A DNA stretch of 26,071 nt from a virus, in the IMG/VR virus record IMGVR_UViG_3300028393_003326, positions 1-26,071 of that record, one strand, 5' to 3'. The translations under genes were made by a program, and so were the position numbers. This document shows, in pieces, positions 5,855 through 13,399 of this stretch (position 1 is the stretch's first letter; each line of letters opens with the position of its first letter). Under the pieces are notes generated by a model. That model was not told the origin of the DNA, ran no database searches, and was given only the letters and a program-made list of their open reading frames with translations.

Positions 5855-6511
5855 TTATACCACCGAATCAGGTTCCATTGCAATAAAATAACCCAATGGC
5901 TTTGTTGCGTGTTTAAATTGGAATGCTTTCTTTTTCGAGATTGTAACATTATATGCATCAGGAACAATCTTAAAGTTTTCAACTGCCATGTGGCAATCAA
6001 ATGAATGTTCGCTTTTACCAATAATTTTCTTATAGGTATTTGCGGTATCATTCTTTTTATCACCGATAGTCAATGTAACATTCTCGCCTTTGCTGGAGAT
6101 TGTGATTGTCGGTGCACCTGTAATAGCAGCTGCCTTCATAATCATATTAACATCTTCTGCTGTCAATTTAAATTCATAGTGTGAATCTATTTCGATTTCC
6201 TTTGCAGGTGCTGCTACAATTACGTTTGGTGCAGAATAGAAGTATTCAAACTTGCCGTTGTCCTTCGACATGGTTAAGCTTTTCTCACCAAATTCTACAG
6301 TCTGATTTTCCATTAGTGTTAGCAAAGCTAACAAAGAATTTAAATCGTATACTGCGACTTCCTCTGGAAAGTCTTCAGCAACTTCTGCTCTCGCATAAAT
6401 GTTTTTTGCTGTGCTGATTGTGGATAATACCTTACCTTTTCGGATAAGAATGTTGCTGTTGATACTAGCAAAATTCTTTAGGATATCAATTGTTTCTTTA
6501 CTGATTTGCAT
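5855..6511 (-). CDS. gp45: Sliding clamp gp45 (DNA polymerase processivity factor)
   Basis: A 218-residue homologue of T4 gp45 (228 residues), the trimeric ring that tethers the phage DNA polymerase and, in T4, also activates late transcription. N-terminal MQISKETIDILKNFASINSN parallels T4 MKLSKDTTALLKNFATINSG, and AVYDLNSLLALLTLME parallels the T4 AIYDLNGFLGILSLV segment. The C-terminal GYFIAMEPDSVV parallels T4 YVVALEADS. A strong AAGGAG precedes the ATG. The gene overlaps the upstream DUF3310 gene by 14 nt, so it receives transcripts from the glycan block unless an internal promoter exists in that gene. Confidence 0.96.
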   Translation of the reverse strand: MQISKETIDILKNFASINSNILIRKGKVLSTISTAKNIYARAEVAEDFPEEVAVYDLNSLLALLTLMENQTVEFGEKSLTMSKDNGKFEYFYSAPNVIVAAPAKEIEIDSHYEFKLTAEDVNMIMKAAAITGAPTITISSKGENVTLTIGDKKNDTANTYKKIIGKSEHSFDCHMAVENFKIVPDAYNVTISKKKAFQFKHATKPLGYFIAMEPDSVV

Positions 6512-6797
6512 TATTTAACTCCTTGGTTTCAATGTCATGTACATATAATAACATCATGCTATAGTGTAACACCTTTAGTATGTCTTGTCTATTCCTTCCG
6601 GCTTTCTTTCCGTATCTTTGAACATATTTCATTACGTTCCCTGCGGTAAATCCGACACCGTGTCCATTATCAATAATAAATTCAGTTGCCTGAAATTTAT
6701 TCATTGAATAATGTTGGCCGTAAGTGGCGTCGATATATTCTTTCAACTCGTTTAAAAGTTGATCTTCATTATATTTGTAGTTTATTTCTTTCTCCAT
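6498..6797 (-). CDS. DUF3310 protein (T7 gp1.7-like family)
   Basis: A 99-residue phage protein with the DUF3310 signature: QHYSMNKFQATEFIIDNGHG, then GNVMKYVQRYGKKAGRNRQD and ILKVLHYSMMLLYVHD. The family includes proteins related to T7 gp1.7, which has nucleotide-kinase activity; whether this one does is not known. The start ATG has AAGGA upstream inside the end of the glycosyltransferase gene (16-nt overlap). The gene is the junction between the glycan block and the replication block: it overlaps a glycosyltransferase on one side and gp45 on the other. Confidence 0.9.
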   Translation of the reverse strand: MEKEINYKYNEDQLLNELKEYIDATYGQHYSMNKFQATEFIIDNGHGVGFTAGNVMKYVQRYGKKAGRNRQDILKVLHYSMMLLYVHDIETKELNNANQ

Positions 6798-7513
6798 GGG
6801 TATCCATCCTTAAATTTCTTTTCCATCACACTATTGCCCCATAAAAAGAAGTCAGCCTTGACCGAATCTTCTCTATTACCAACTCTATAATTCAATGAAT
6901 ATATTCCATTAGTATCATACGTAAACTCATGTTCGCGTAATACTTGCATTATGATACGATCTACTTCGGGTTGGTCGTCTGGATGCCTGGCCCTACGATA
7001 CCATAAAGGAGATATTTGTATTGCGATAGATGTAGGTAAAAAGTATGCGCCCACATCCACAAAGAATTCTTGTTCGCTTAAACACGTATGCCATTTACCT
7101 AAGTTTTCACAATCGTCAAGACAAACATACTTACTATCTTTATCAACAATTTTTCTTAATGAGAATGCCCAGTCATTAGTTTCACAAACTTTAACTAATG
7201 TTTCAATATGAGCAGGGTCAATGTAATTATCTTCGTCGAGAAACATCACATAATCAGAATCAACTAGATAAGGAAATGAACCATATATTCTATGACCATT
7301 ATATTGGCTGTGCCCCGTATTGTGGGGCAAGGTAACTACCGTCGCGGAAGTTTCTAAATCTAATTGTTTAACCGCTTTTTCCTGAAACTCAGGCCCATCT
7401 ATTACTATAAGATGTTCCACATTTTCATATGTCTGTTTTACTACAGAATCTGCATTTTGTTTTAGGTAATCAGATCCTGTTGTAGGAGTGATTACCGTCA
7501 CCTTTTTACTCAT
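6782..7513 (-). CDS. GT-A family 2 glycosyltransferase
   Basis: A 243-residue soluble glycosyltransferase. The N-terminus KVTVITPTTGSDYLKQNADS, then TYENVEHLIVIDG, is the classic family-2 nucleotide-binding start. A DED metal/nucleotide-sugar motif (FLDEDNYIDP, residues 93-95) follows SDYVM. PDDQPEVDRIIMQVLREH and the late RVGNRED segment make up the acceptor half. The ATG at 7513 is chosen because an AAGG lies upstream and it falls 2 nt after the previous stop; the longer frame to 7573 overlaps that gene. Sugar specificity is unknown. It is the last enzyme of the glycan block before the replication genes. Confidence 0.85.
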   Translation of the reverse strand: MSKKVTVITPTTGSDYLKQNADSVVKQTYENVEHLIVIDGPEFQEKAVKQLDLETSATVVTLPHNTGHSQYNGHRIYGSFPYLVDSDYVMFLDEDNYIDPAHIETLVKVCETNDWAFSLRKIVDKDSKYVCLDDCENLGKWHTCLSEQEFFVDVGAYFLPTSIAIQISPLWYRRARHPDDQPEVDRIIMQVLREHEFTYDTNGIYSLNYRVGNREDSVKADFFLWGNSVMEKKFKDGYPWRKK

Positions 7514-7515
7514 AA

Positions 7516-8889
7516 TTAAACCTTGTAATTTTGTAAGAAATAATTTAAATCTTCTGGAGTACCAATGCCCCACATATTTTTAATCTCTTTTACACGAATC
7601 TTCTTTTCATCTAAAATTGCTTCATTGTATACCGGACAAACATAAAACTCATTATTTGTTCTAATATTCTTTTCTATCATTTGACTAGTATACTTAACAT
7701 AGTCGCTTCCTCGTTTCCAATAATAAACACCGACGGTGGCGTTATTACTAATAACTTTTTTCTCCGCAACTTCTTTTACAAATCCATCCTCGCCGATTGA
7801 GGCATAACTCCATTTAGGATGACTTGCTTCAAATGTTAAAATGCCACCTTCAATCGAATCTGCACTAAAAGCATACATACATGAATTAGAATCCCATTCC
7901 ATATATTGATCGCTATTAGCAATTAACAATGGGTTATCATTATCTATAAATTCTTTTGCCAATAGCGTTGTGCATGCCGCACCTTCAGTTACTCCCTCGA
8001 CTTGTACTATTTTACAGTCTGGAGCTATTAAGTTCAATAGATATTTTAAATTATATTTGTCATAATGTTCTTTTTGTACTATGAAGATATAATTGGCATC
8101 TATATTCAAATTATTAACAACAACCTGAATCATTGGTTTACCATTAACCTCAATTAAAGGTTTAGGAAATGTGTATCCCGCAGTGGCAAATCTTGATCCT
8201 GCACCTGCCATTGGAATCAATACATTCAATTTATTATCACGCCAAGGTACCTTTGGACTGTTAGCTAATCCGTTTAGTAACATTAATTCTTTTCTTATTT
8301 TCTCCATAGATAAATCTTCGCAATTTTCTACAGGTAATAAATGTGCTCCGCTAGCAATTGCTCCTGTCCTTCCGATATGACTATCCTCAATTATTAAAGT
8401 TTCTTTTGCAGTATATCCCATGGCAGTCATACATTTCCAATACATTTCCGGAAATGGTTTCGGTCTTTTAACATCCTCATTACTAACATAGTAATCTATG
8501 TATTCCAATATACCAATTTTTAATAAAGATAATTTTACTGTTTCTCTAATACTATTACTTGCAACAACTATTTTATATCCTATTTGCTTTAGTTCTGTGA
8601 ATATGGATATTAATTTTTGGTCATGTGTAAAATGTTTAAATGCATCTATGGTTGCAGATTGTTTATTTTGCCATACAGAATTAAATTCCGCTTTTGGTAA
8701 TCCTTTTTCTGAATGTAGTAATTCTAATTTGGCAGTGGTATTTAATCCATCATACTTACTTAGATGTTCCTCTCTGGTAATTACATACTTAGGATCAATT
8801 TTATTTAAAGCAGAATTCAATGCATCGTAATGAAGTTCTCTACTATCAATTAGAACTCCATCCAAATCAAAAATTATTAATTTAATCAT
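7516..8889 (-). CDS. HAD hydrolase fused to a sugar nucleotidyltransferase
   Basis: A 457-residue fusion. Residues 1-210 are a beta-phosphoglucomutase-like HAD domain: FDLDGVLIDS with D8 and D10, VVASNS (motif II), a Lys in KRPKPFPEMY and IEDSHIG (E168, D169). Residues 221-457 are an RmlA/GlmU-type nucleotidyltransferase: IPMAGAGSRF, KPLIEVNGKPM, EGAACTT, SDQYMEWDS and a late GIGTPEDL. The pair would supply a sugar 1-phosphate (or remove a phosphate) and activate it to an NDP-sugar. The substrate is not readable. It overlaps the gene upstream by 4 nt. A second protein in this block (13396-14493) carries the same kinds of domain in reverse order. Confidence 0.88.
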   Translation of the reverse strand: MIKLIIFDLDGVLIDSRELHYDALNSALNKIDPKYVITREEHLSKYDGLNTTAKLELLHSEKGLPKAEFNSVWQNKQSATIDAFKHFTHDQKLISIFTELKQIGYKIVVASNSIRETVKLSLLKIGILEYIDYYVSNEDVKRPKPFPEMYWKCMTAMGYTAKETLIIEDSHIGRTGAIASGAHLLPVENCEDLSMEKIRKELMLLNGLANSPKVPWRDNKLNVLIPMAGAGSRFATAGYTFPKPLIEVNGKPMIQVVVNNLNIDANYIFIVQKEHYDKYNLKYLLNLIAPDCKIVQVEGVTEGAACTTLLAKEFIDNDNPLLIANSDQYMEWDSNSCMYAFSADSIEGGILTFEASHPKWSYASIGEDGFVKEVAEKKVISNNATVGVYYWKRGSDYVKYTSQMIEKNIRTNNEFYVCPVYNEAILDEKKIRVKEIKNMWGIGTPEDLNYFLQNYKV

Positions 8890-9812
8890 ACTCGGTTAGG
8901 TTTAAAAATTTCAAAAGGATTTACAGGAATAGGTGCCAGTCTTTGTAACGGCACATGTCTAATAATATTATTATAGTATTGTACAAAACAATCTTCGGGC
9001 GTGTGGTATGTTTCGTAGGAATTTAAACTTCTACTTCCCCACTCCCTCCATCGTTCTTCTTCTAAAAGCCACACTATTTTATCTTTTAGATCAGAACAAT
9101 CCATATTGTATTCTACATATTCATCAAAGAACATATGTCCTTTTGATATACTATCTAAAGGTAACTTAGGTTGTAAAATTGCTGCACCTGCACTTGCCGC
9201 TTCCCAAATTCTCCAGCTATCGTAACTGTTACCTGGATAATTTACCACAATCTTAGATCTATTTAAAATATCTAAAGTTTTAGGAATATTTCTTTCATGC
9301 GAATACTTTATTGCCCAATTGATATTTAACTGTGGTTGTATTTGAACTAATTTATCTACAAAAAAGTTTCGTCTTTGATTTGTAGGTGCTCCAATAAAAC
9401 AAACATCCACATCTCTTTCCCTATTTAAATAATCGTTCACCGATGGAATAGGAAAGTGCATTGGATATATAGGACAATTATAATGTCTATTGGTGTTACT
9501 TGTCAATTCTCTATGCATAATTAAATCGGGTGATCTCGAGAACCATCTACTAACATCTTCCGAATCTGTATCATCATGCTGAATAAAGAAACTATTCTTT
9601 AAAGAAGTTTCTAGCAATCTACTAATTATAGGTAAATGATGCGGGTCATGTAGATATGCAATTACAACTTTATACTCACAGTTAGGAACGAATGATTCTA
9701 GTTCAGGCTCTCCTATAAAATCACAGTCGTACCCAGTATTTTCTAATGATTTAAAAATAAAAGTACTATTAGGTACCCAATGGTAATTTAAAAATAAAAT
9801 ATCTTTTATCAT
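8886..9812 (-). CDS. CgeB/YkvP-like group 1 glycosyltransferase
   Basis: A 308-residue GT-B glycosyltransferase of the CgeB-like 'glycosyl transferases group 1_2' type. The C-terminal donor-binding region is clear: NYPGNSYDSWRIWEAASAGA, then AILQPKLP and a HMFFDEYVEY segment. The N-terminal half begins DILFLNYHWVPNSTFIF and contains YLHDPHHLP and FIQHDDTDSEDVSRWF. DVDVCFIGAP marks the start of the second Rossmann domain near residue 135. No membrane segment. It begins 2 nt after the preceding gene's stop and overlaps the next by 4 nt. Donor sugar unknown. Confidence 0.8.
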   Translation of the reverse strand: MIKDILFLNYHWVPNSTFIFKSLENTGYDCDFIGEPELESFVPNCEYKVVIAYLHDPHHLPIISRLLETSLKNSFFIQHDDTDSEDVSRWFSRSPDLIMHRELTSNTNRHYNCPIYPMHFPIPSVNDYLNRERDVDVCFIGAPTNQRRNFFVDKLVQIQPQLNINWAIKYSHERNIPKTLDILNRSKIVVNYPGNSYDSWRIWEAASAGAAILQPKLPLDSISKGHMFFDEYVEYNMDCSDLKDKIVWLLEEERWREWGSRSLNSYETYHTPEDCFVQYYNNIIRHVPLQRLAPIPVNPFEIFKPNRV

Positions 9813-9814
9813 AG

Positions 9815-10456
9815 TTATTCCACTTCCATAAATTCATATGATATTGCAACTTTGTCTCCGGCACCGTGTTTGCATTGAAAGACTTTAAATCCACGATCTA
9901 TAAGCATATTGTCTAATACATCAGGATCCTTAACGTGTGGAAATTCGTATCTTATAAAAGATATTGGTATGTTTATAGTCCTAAAAATGTTATCAAGAAC
10001 ATCATATTCTAATCCTTCAATATCTATAAACAATCCATGTATTTTAGTTAAGTTATATTTTTCAACCAAATACTTAAATTCTTCAACTTTAACAAGGTCA
10101 AAAATTTCAGAAGCTTCATATCTAACAAGACTACTTTGTACACCCGGTTCGCGGACATGATCCTCGTTATGGTAAATCTTTTCATACTCATTTGTTTTTG
10201 TCGGAACAACGGCAATATTTTCAAAGTATAGTGTACTATTTGCATCCTTATAATTTTCTTTACACCGCTCAAATACTTCAGGCAATGGTTCTACTAGTAT
10301 AGCGTTGTGTTTTTGTTCTAGGAGAATAGATCGTAACCCATACCCCTCACACATTATTCCGTCATTTGCTCCTAGTTGAATAAACCATTGCGTTTCCCCT
10401 GGTTTTAATTGTTCCTGATTTATTCGAATTAGATTTTGAAAGTCTATAGTTTTCAT
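9815..10456 (-). CDS. FkbM-family SAM methyltransferase (first of three)
   Basis: A 213-residue class I methyltransferase. The SAM-binding loop is FIQLGANDG (residues 25-33), followed by AILVEPLPEVFERC, the acidic second strand of the FkbM family, and by FIDIEGLEYDVLDN, the conserved D-x-E-G-x-E motif. FkbM enzymes usually O-methylate sugars or polyketides. Here it most likely caps or modifies a glycan residue built by the neighbouring transferases. 4-nt overlap with the upstream gene. Acceptor not predictable. Confidence 0.9.
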   Translation of the reverse strand: MKTIDFQNLIRINQEQLKPGETQWFIQLGANDGIMCEGYGLRSILLEQKHNAILVEPLPEVFERCKENYKDANSTLYFENIAVVPTKTNEYEKIYHNEDHVREPGVQSSLVRYEASEIFDLVKVEEFKYLVEKYNLTKIHGLFIDIEGLEYDVLDNIFRTINIPISFIRYEFPHVKDPDVLDNMLIDRGFKVFQCKHGAGDKVAISYEFMEVE

Positions 10457-11130
10457 ATTATTTTGTATGTTATGTTATTATCTATTTTATGTTCCGAAGG
10501 AGTACCATAATTTGAAATATAAAATTTAAGGAAGTTTACTGCGTGCGTTGGATCAACATTGTGTTTGTCGTATATGTCTTGCATATGTTTATAAAAGGTA
10601 CAATACTTTTCCATTACAGTATGATTACCAAATGCTAAATGATCTGAAAAATCCCAGCCACCTATATCGGCAGGTATAATGAGTTCATCACTTTTATATA
10701 ATTCTATATTCTTATAAGCAATATCTAATCGGGTTCTTAATATTATATCGTATTCACTAATAATAGATTTGAATCCCTCATTAACAAGATACCATTGGTC
10801 TCGGCATCTGTTAGCCCAAAATGTTCCATGTTCTATTGCTCTTGGATCAGTAACCATTACGTCATCCGATCTGTCGTTTTGTATAAAAGGTATTTTATTT
10901 TTATTGTAATGCTCAAGGTCAAAAATAGAACATGACATTAGATTAGGAACATCCTTGAATATATCTCTTGTTACCTCAGAAGATATTATTTCTTTAGTTA
11001 ATCTATTGTCACTAACATCCCAAGTTGCTATATACACGTCAGCATTATATTTGCGTATAAGTTCTTCTATAGTAAAAAATACTTTTTCAAATGTTCTAGA
11101 AAATCCTGTTAATAAAATTGCTACTCGCAT
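10453..11130 (-). CDS. Putative glycosyltransferase, WavE-like group
   Basis: A 225-residue soluble protein. It begins MRVAILLTGFSRTFEKVFFT and continues with an ADVYIATWD strand; this opening is typical of a poorly described group of LPS/capsule glycosyltransferase-like proteins. A strand with acidic end, YDIILRTRLDIAYKN, resembles the K/R-x-R-x-D nucleotide-sugar binding segment of the WavE group. It sits beside another WavE-like gene and may be a diverged duplicate. It overlaps that gene by 10 nt. The catalytic class is inferred, not certain. Confidence 0.6.
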   Translation of the reverse strand: MRVAILLTGFSRTFEKVFFTIEELIRKYNADVYIATWDVSDNRLTKEIISSEVTRDIFKDVPNLMSCSIFDLEHYNKNKIPFIQNDRSDDVMVTDPRAIEHGTFWANRCRDQWYLVNEGFKSIISEYDIILRTRLDIAYKNIELYKSDELIIPADIGGWDFSDHLAFGNHTVMEKYCTFYKHMQDIYDKHNVDPTHAVNFLKFYISNYGTPSEHKIDNNITYKII

Positions 11131-11909
11131 AAGGCATTATACTCATGTAAATATTGTTCTTCAGTTAAATAGCATCCGAGCCGTTGTGGTTGAAAAGCCC
11201 AATTTAAATTTATAGCTCTTGCAGTAGTTATAGTATTCATAACCTCAAAATTGTCAATTAGTGCGTGCATTGCTAAATCGTCTGGCCACTCTGTTATATC
11301 CAACTCAGGATTAACATATCTTTTAAGTAACATTTTGAACCAAAGATTCTCAGTACAAATAGAACCATTATTTCTTAACTCGGTTATTCTATTTATATCT
11401 AATTTTGGTATGTCCTCAAATACACGACCCCATTTTAAAATATCTTCTCTGGTACCAACTTGAAACCAATCGTTTGCCCTATATGTAGATATATCGATAT
11501 CCGACCCTGGCCTAATAGTCATCATATTACCTATTAGTAATTTCTCATCAAATGCACTAATGTTTGTTTTTGTTTTTTTTGGATAAGTATTTCTTAATTC
11601 GAATAGGTCTCTAAAATGTAATATGTCTGTTCTAGTAACCATTACTTCAGACCCTGTACTAACAGATACGCCTACATAATAACTTTGTGCTTGTCTAAGA
11701 AACTGTTGCACAGGCCCTTCGCCTGGATCATCCGAACAAACAATTTTATCCACACCAACTAACCCTTGTGTAGCATGTTGTTGACTATTCCATGTACTTA
11801 AGATAAGTTCTCCAGTATGCCAACTACGAATACTATCAATGACCTGTTGTATATACACACTAGGTCTCTTATCAAATGCAATACTACCTCTTATAACTAC
11901 AGATCTCAT
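11121..11909 (-). CDS. WavE-like LPS-synthesis glycosyltransferase
   Basis: A 262-residue protein resembling the WavE lipopolysaccharide-synthesis family. Landmarks are an opening beta strand (RSVVIRGSIAF), GELILSTWN (family position of the STW motif), VCSDDPGEGPVQQFLRQAQS, where D-P-G and the later R-Q are typical, and EVMVTRTDILHF with its TRTD segment. ENLWFKMLLKRY and an Asn-rich end follow. WavE was defined in Vibrio cholerae core-oligosaccharide synthesis. Role in this phage: transfer of one sugar of the glycan; donor unknown. 4-nt overlap upstream. Confidence 0.75.
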   Translation of the reverse strand: MRSVVIRGSIAFDKRPSVYIQQVIDSIRSWHTGELILSTWNSQQHATQGLVGVDKIVCSDDPGEGPVQQFLRQAQSYYVGVSVSTGSEVMVTRTDILHFRDLFELRNTYPKKTKTNISAFDEKLLIGNMMTIRPGSDIDISTYRANDWFQVGTREDILKWGRVFEDIPKLDINRITELRNNGSICTENLWFKMLLKRYVNPELDITEWPDDLAMHALIDNFEVMNTITTARAINLNWAFQPQRLGCYLTEEQYLHEYNALCE

Positions 11910-12346
11910 TTTAGTTTTCCTACAAAATCGCTACATACTCCGTAACAGTTTAAATCTTTTATTCCGTCAAGGGTAGGATTCTTCCACTCAGGCATAACAC
12001 ATACACTACGAGTGGTTAGATCTTTGCCGGGATATGTCCATATCCATTTATGACTAGTAATAACATAATCGTCATTCTGATGCCAAAAATAATTAAGTTG
12101 AGTATTTGTCAACCATCTTAGTGCTGATAAATTTTTGGCATGTATCCAAAGACCAAACTGATTAAGAAAATCTTCTCTGATATGATAATCGGGCCTATCA
12201 TGACCTAACCACAATTCACTATTCTCAACCCATAGATCAATTTCACAATCAAAGCCTTCCTTGAGAGCAACTTTAATTTGTTCTGGTCTATTTTCTAAAT
12301 TTACATTTGGCCCATCGAATAGGCCTCTATGAGCAATTAATTTCAT
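11906..12346 (-). CDS. Short GDPD-like phosphodiesterase domain protein
   Basis: A 146-residue protein with the N-terminal half of the glycerophosphodiester phosphodiesterase pattern: IAHRG (H6, R7), LENRPEQI, CEIDLW (E35, D37) and WLGHD (H49, D50). These are the metal and catalytic residues of the family. It is much shorter than typical GDPD enzymes (about 250 residues), but short versions exist in surface-polysaccharide loci. Its substrate could be a phosphodiester-linked glycan or glycerophosphate substituent rather than a lipid. No membrane segment. 4-nt overlaps on both sides place it in the same operon. Confidence 0.8.
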   Translation of the reverse strand: MKLIAHRGLFDGPNVNLENRPEQIKVALKEGFDCEIDLWVENSELWLGHDRPDYHIREDFLNQFGLWIHAKNLSALRWLTNTQLNYFWHQNDDYVITSHKWIWTYPGKDLTTRSVCVMPEWKNPTLDGIKDLNCYGVCSDFVGKLK

Positions 12347-13080
12347 TTTCTAATATAGATGTTGTTGCCTTCATATTCGAAACCATTAATTTCAAATCCT
12401 CCAGGCAGTTCTTCAAAGCCAAGCTTAAATAAAAATTCTTCTATTTCAGGTTTTAAACTTTGGCCTTCGTAATATTCCTTTAGCCCAACTTCTGTAAAAA
12501 TAACCTTTACATTTTTTAGTGTTTGAGAACCACCCTTAAATACATCTAGTTCTCCACCCTGCACATCTACCCATAAGGCATCAACAGATTTGATACCATT
12601 AGTCATTGCCCAGTGATCTAAGGTAAGTGCTTCCACCATAATTTCTTTTTGTATCCAATTCTGATTAAAGAAAGTACCATTCATACCGTCAATAAATTTA
12701 TACTTACTAGCAGCACCTGGATTATATCCTACGCCCTGAGATGTATCAATATCATAAAATGTTAGTGGTCCATTTTTATTGGACAAGGCTACATTATAAA
12801 TTTGTATTCTATCTTGTACGTCCTTTGGAACGCTACTCTTCATCTGAATACATTCTCTTAAATTTTGAGGGCTAGGTTCAAATGCATGAATTGTTGCTGT
12901 AGGAAAAGCATAAGCAAATTCAATACTTTGTTTTAAATGCCAACTACCTATATCCAATACTGTTTCTATTGTATCAAAATCAATATAGTCAGCAATCTGT
13001 AATATTTTAGGTGAAGCAATATTTTCTCTGCCCGAGTTTGCCCAGCCTTTTAGTCTTTCTATGTAGTGATCATTCGCCAT
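12343..13080 (-). CDS. FkbM-family methyltransferase (second of three)
   Basis: A 245-residue SAM-dependent methyltransferase. The glycine-rich loop is altered to VLDIGSWHLKQS (residues 40-51), then FPTATIHAFEPSPQNLREC, the FkbM second strand with F-E-P-S, and DALWVDVQGGELDVFKGG, where D-V-Q-G-x-E replaces the commoner D-I-E-G. The substitution is seen in other FkbM members. A sugar hydroxyl is the likely acceptor. It overlaps the cupin gene upstream by 11 nt and the GDPD-like gene by 4 nt. Confidence 0.85.
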   Translation of the reverse strand: MANDHYIERLKGWANSGRENIASPKILQIADYIDFDTIETVLDIGSWHLKQSIEFAYAFPTATIHAFEPSPQNLRECIQMKSSVPKDVQDRIQIYNVALSNKNGPLTFYDIDTSQGVGYNPGAASKYKFIDGMNGTFFNQNWIQKEIMVEALTLDHWAMTNGIKSVDALWVDVQGGELDVFKGGSQTLKNVKVIFTEVGLKEYYEGQSLKPEIEEFLFKLGFEELPGGFEINGFEYEGNNIYIRK

Positions 13081-13399
13081 GTTGTATTACCTTTTTATCA
13101 TTGCCGCTAGGCGTCTTTACACAAACAACCGTAGTATCTTCCAAAAATACAGGATCAGAAATTTCCCAGGGTTCGACTATAAAGATATCGCCAGTTTTTA
13201 ATTCCTTATCCTGCATTATCATTCTACCACTAACTAATAAATTAATCTCTGTGGTTGTGGTGTGATAATGCATATCCCATTTTTGACCTGCAGGATGTGT
13301 TCTATAATTAACTTCAAAATCTTTAGTATGATATGCAGTTGGTTCAAAGCCTCCGACAAACCAACCATCATGCATATCTTTTATGTTTAGTATTTTCAT
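13070..13399 (-). CDS. Small cupin-fold protein
   Basis: A 109-residue single-domain cupin. Cupin motif 1 is complete: G38-QKWDM-H44-Y-H46-TTTT-E51-INLLVSG, the G(X)5HXH(X)4E metal-binding pattern. Motif 2 is weaker (GDIFIVEPWEISDPVF). Many small cupins in glycan loci act as sugar epimerases, isomerases or regulators, but this one is not clearly of the RmlC type. The ATG at 13399 shares ATGA with the preceding gene's stop, so I prefer it to the longer frame. It lies between a nucleotidyltransferase-HAD fusion and an FkbM methyltransferase. Confidence 0.85.
   Translation of the reverse strand: MKILNIKDMHDGWFVGGFEPTAYHTKDFEVNYRTHPAGQKWDMHYHTTTTEINLLVSGRMIMQDKELKTGDIFIVEPWEISDPVFLEDTTVVCVKTPSGNDKKVIQHGE

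Noticed and set aside
5830-6063. 77-codon minus-strand frame overlapping the end of gp45
   Set aside because: It is an out-of-frame reading of gp45.
8171-8830. Plus-strand open frames opposite the HAD-nucleotidyltransferase gene
   Set aside because: Clear antisense shadows; the minus-strand gene has conserved motifs throughout.
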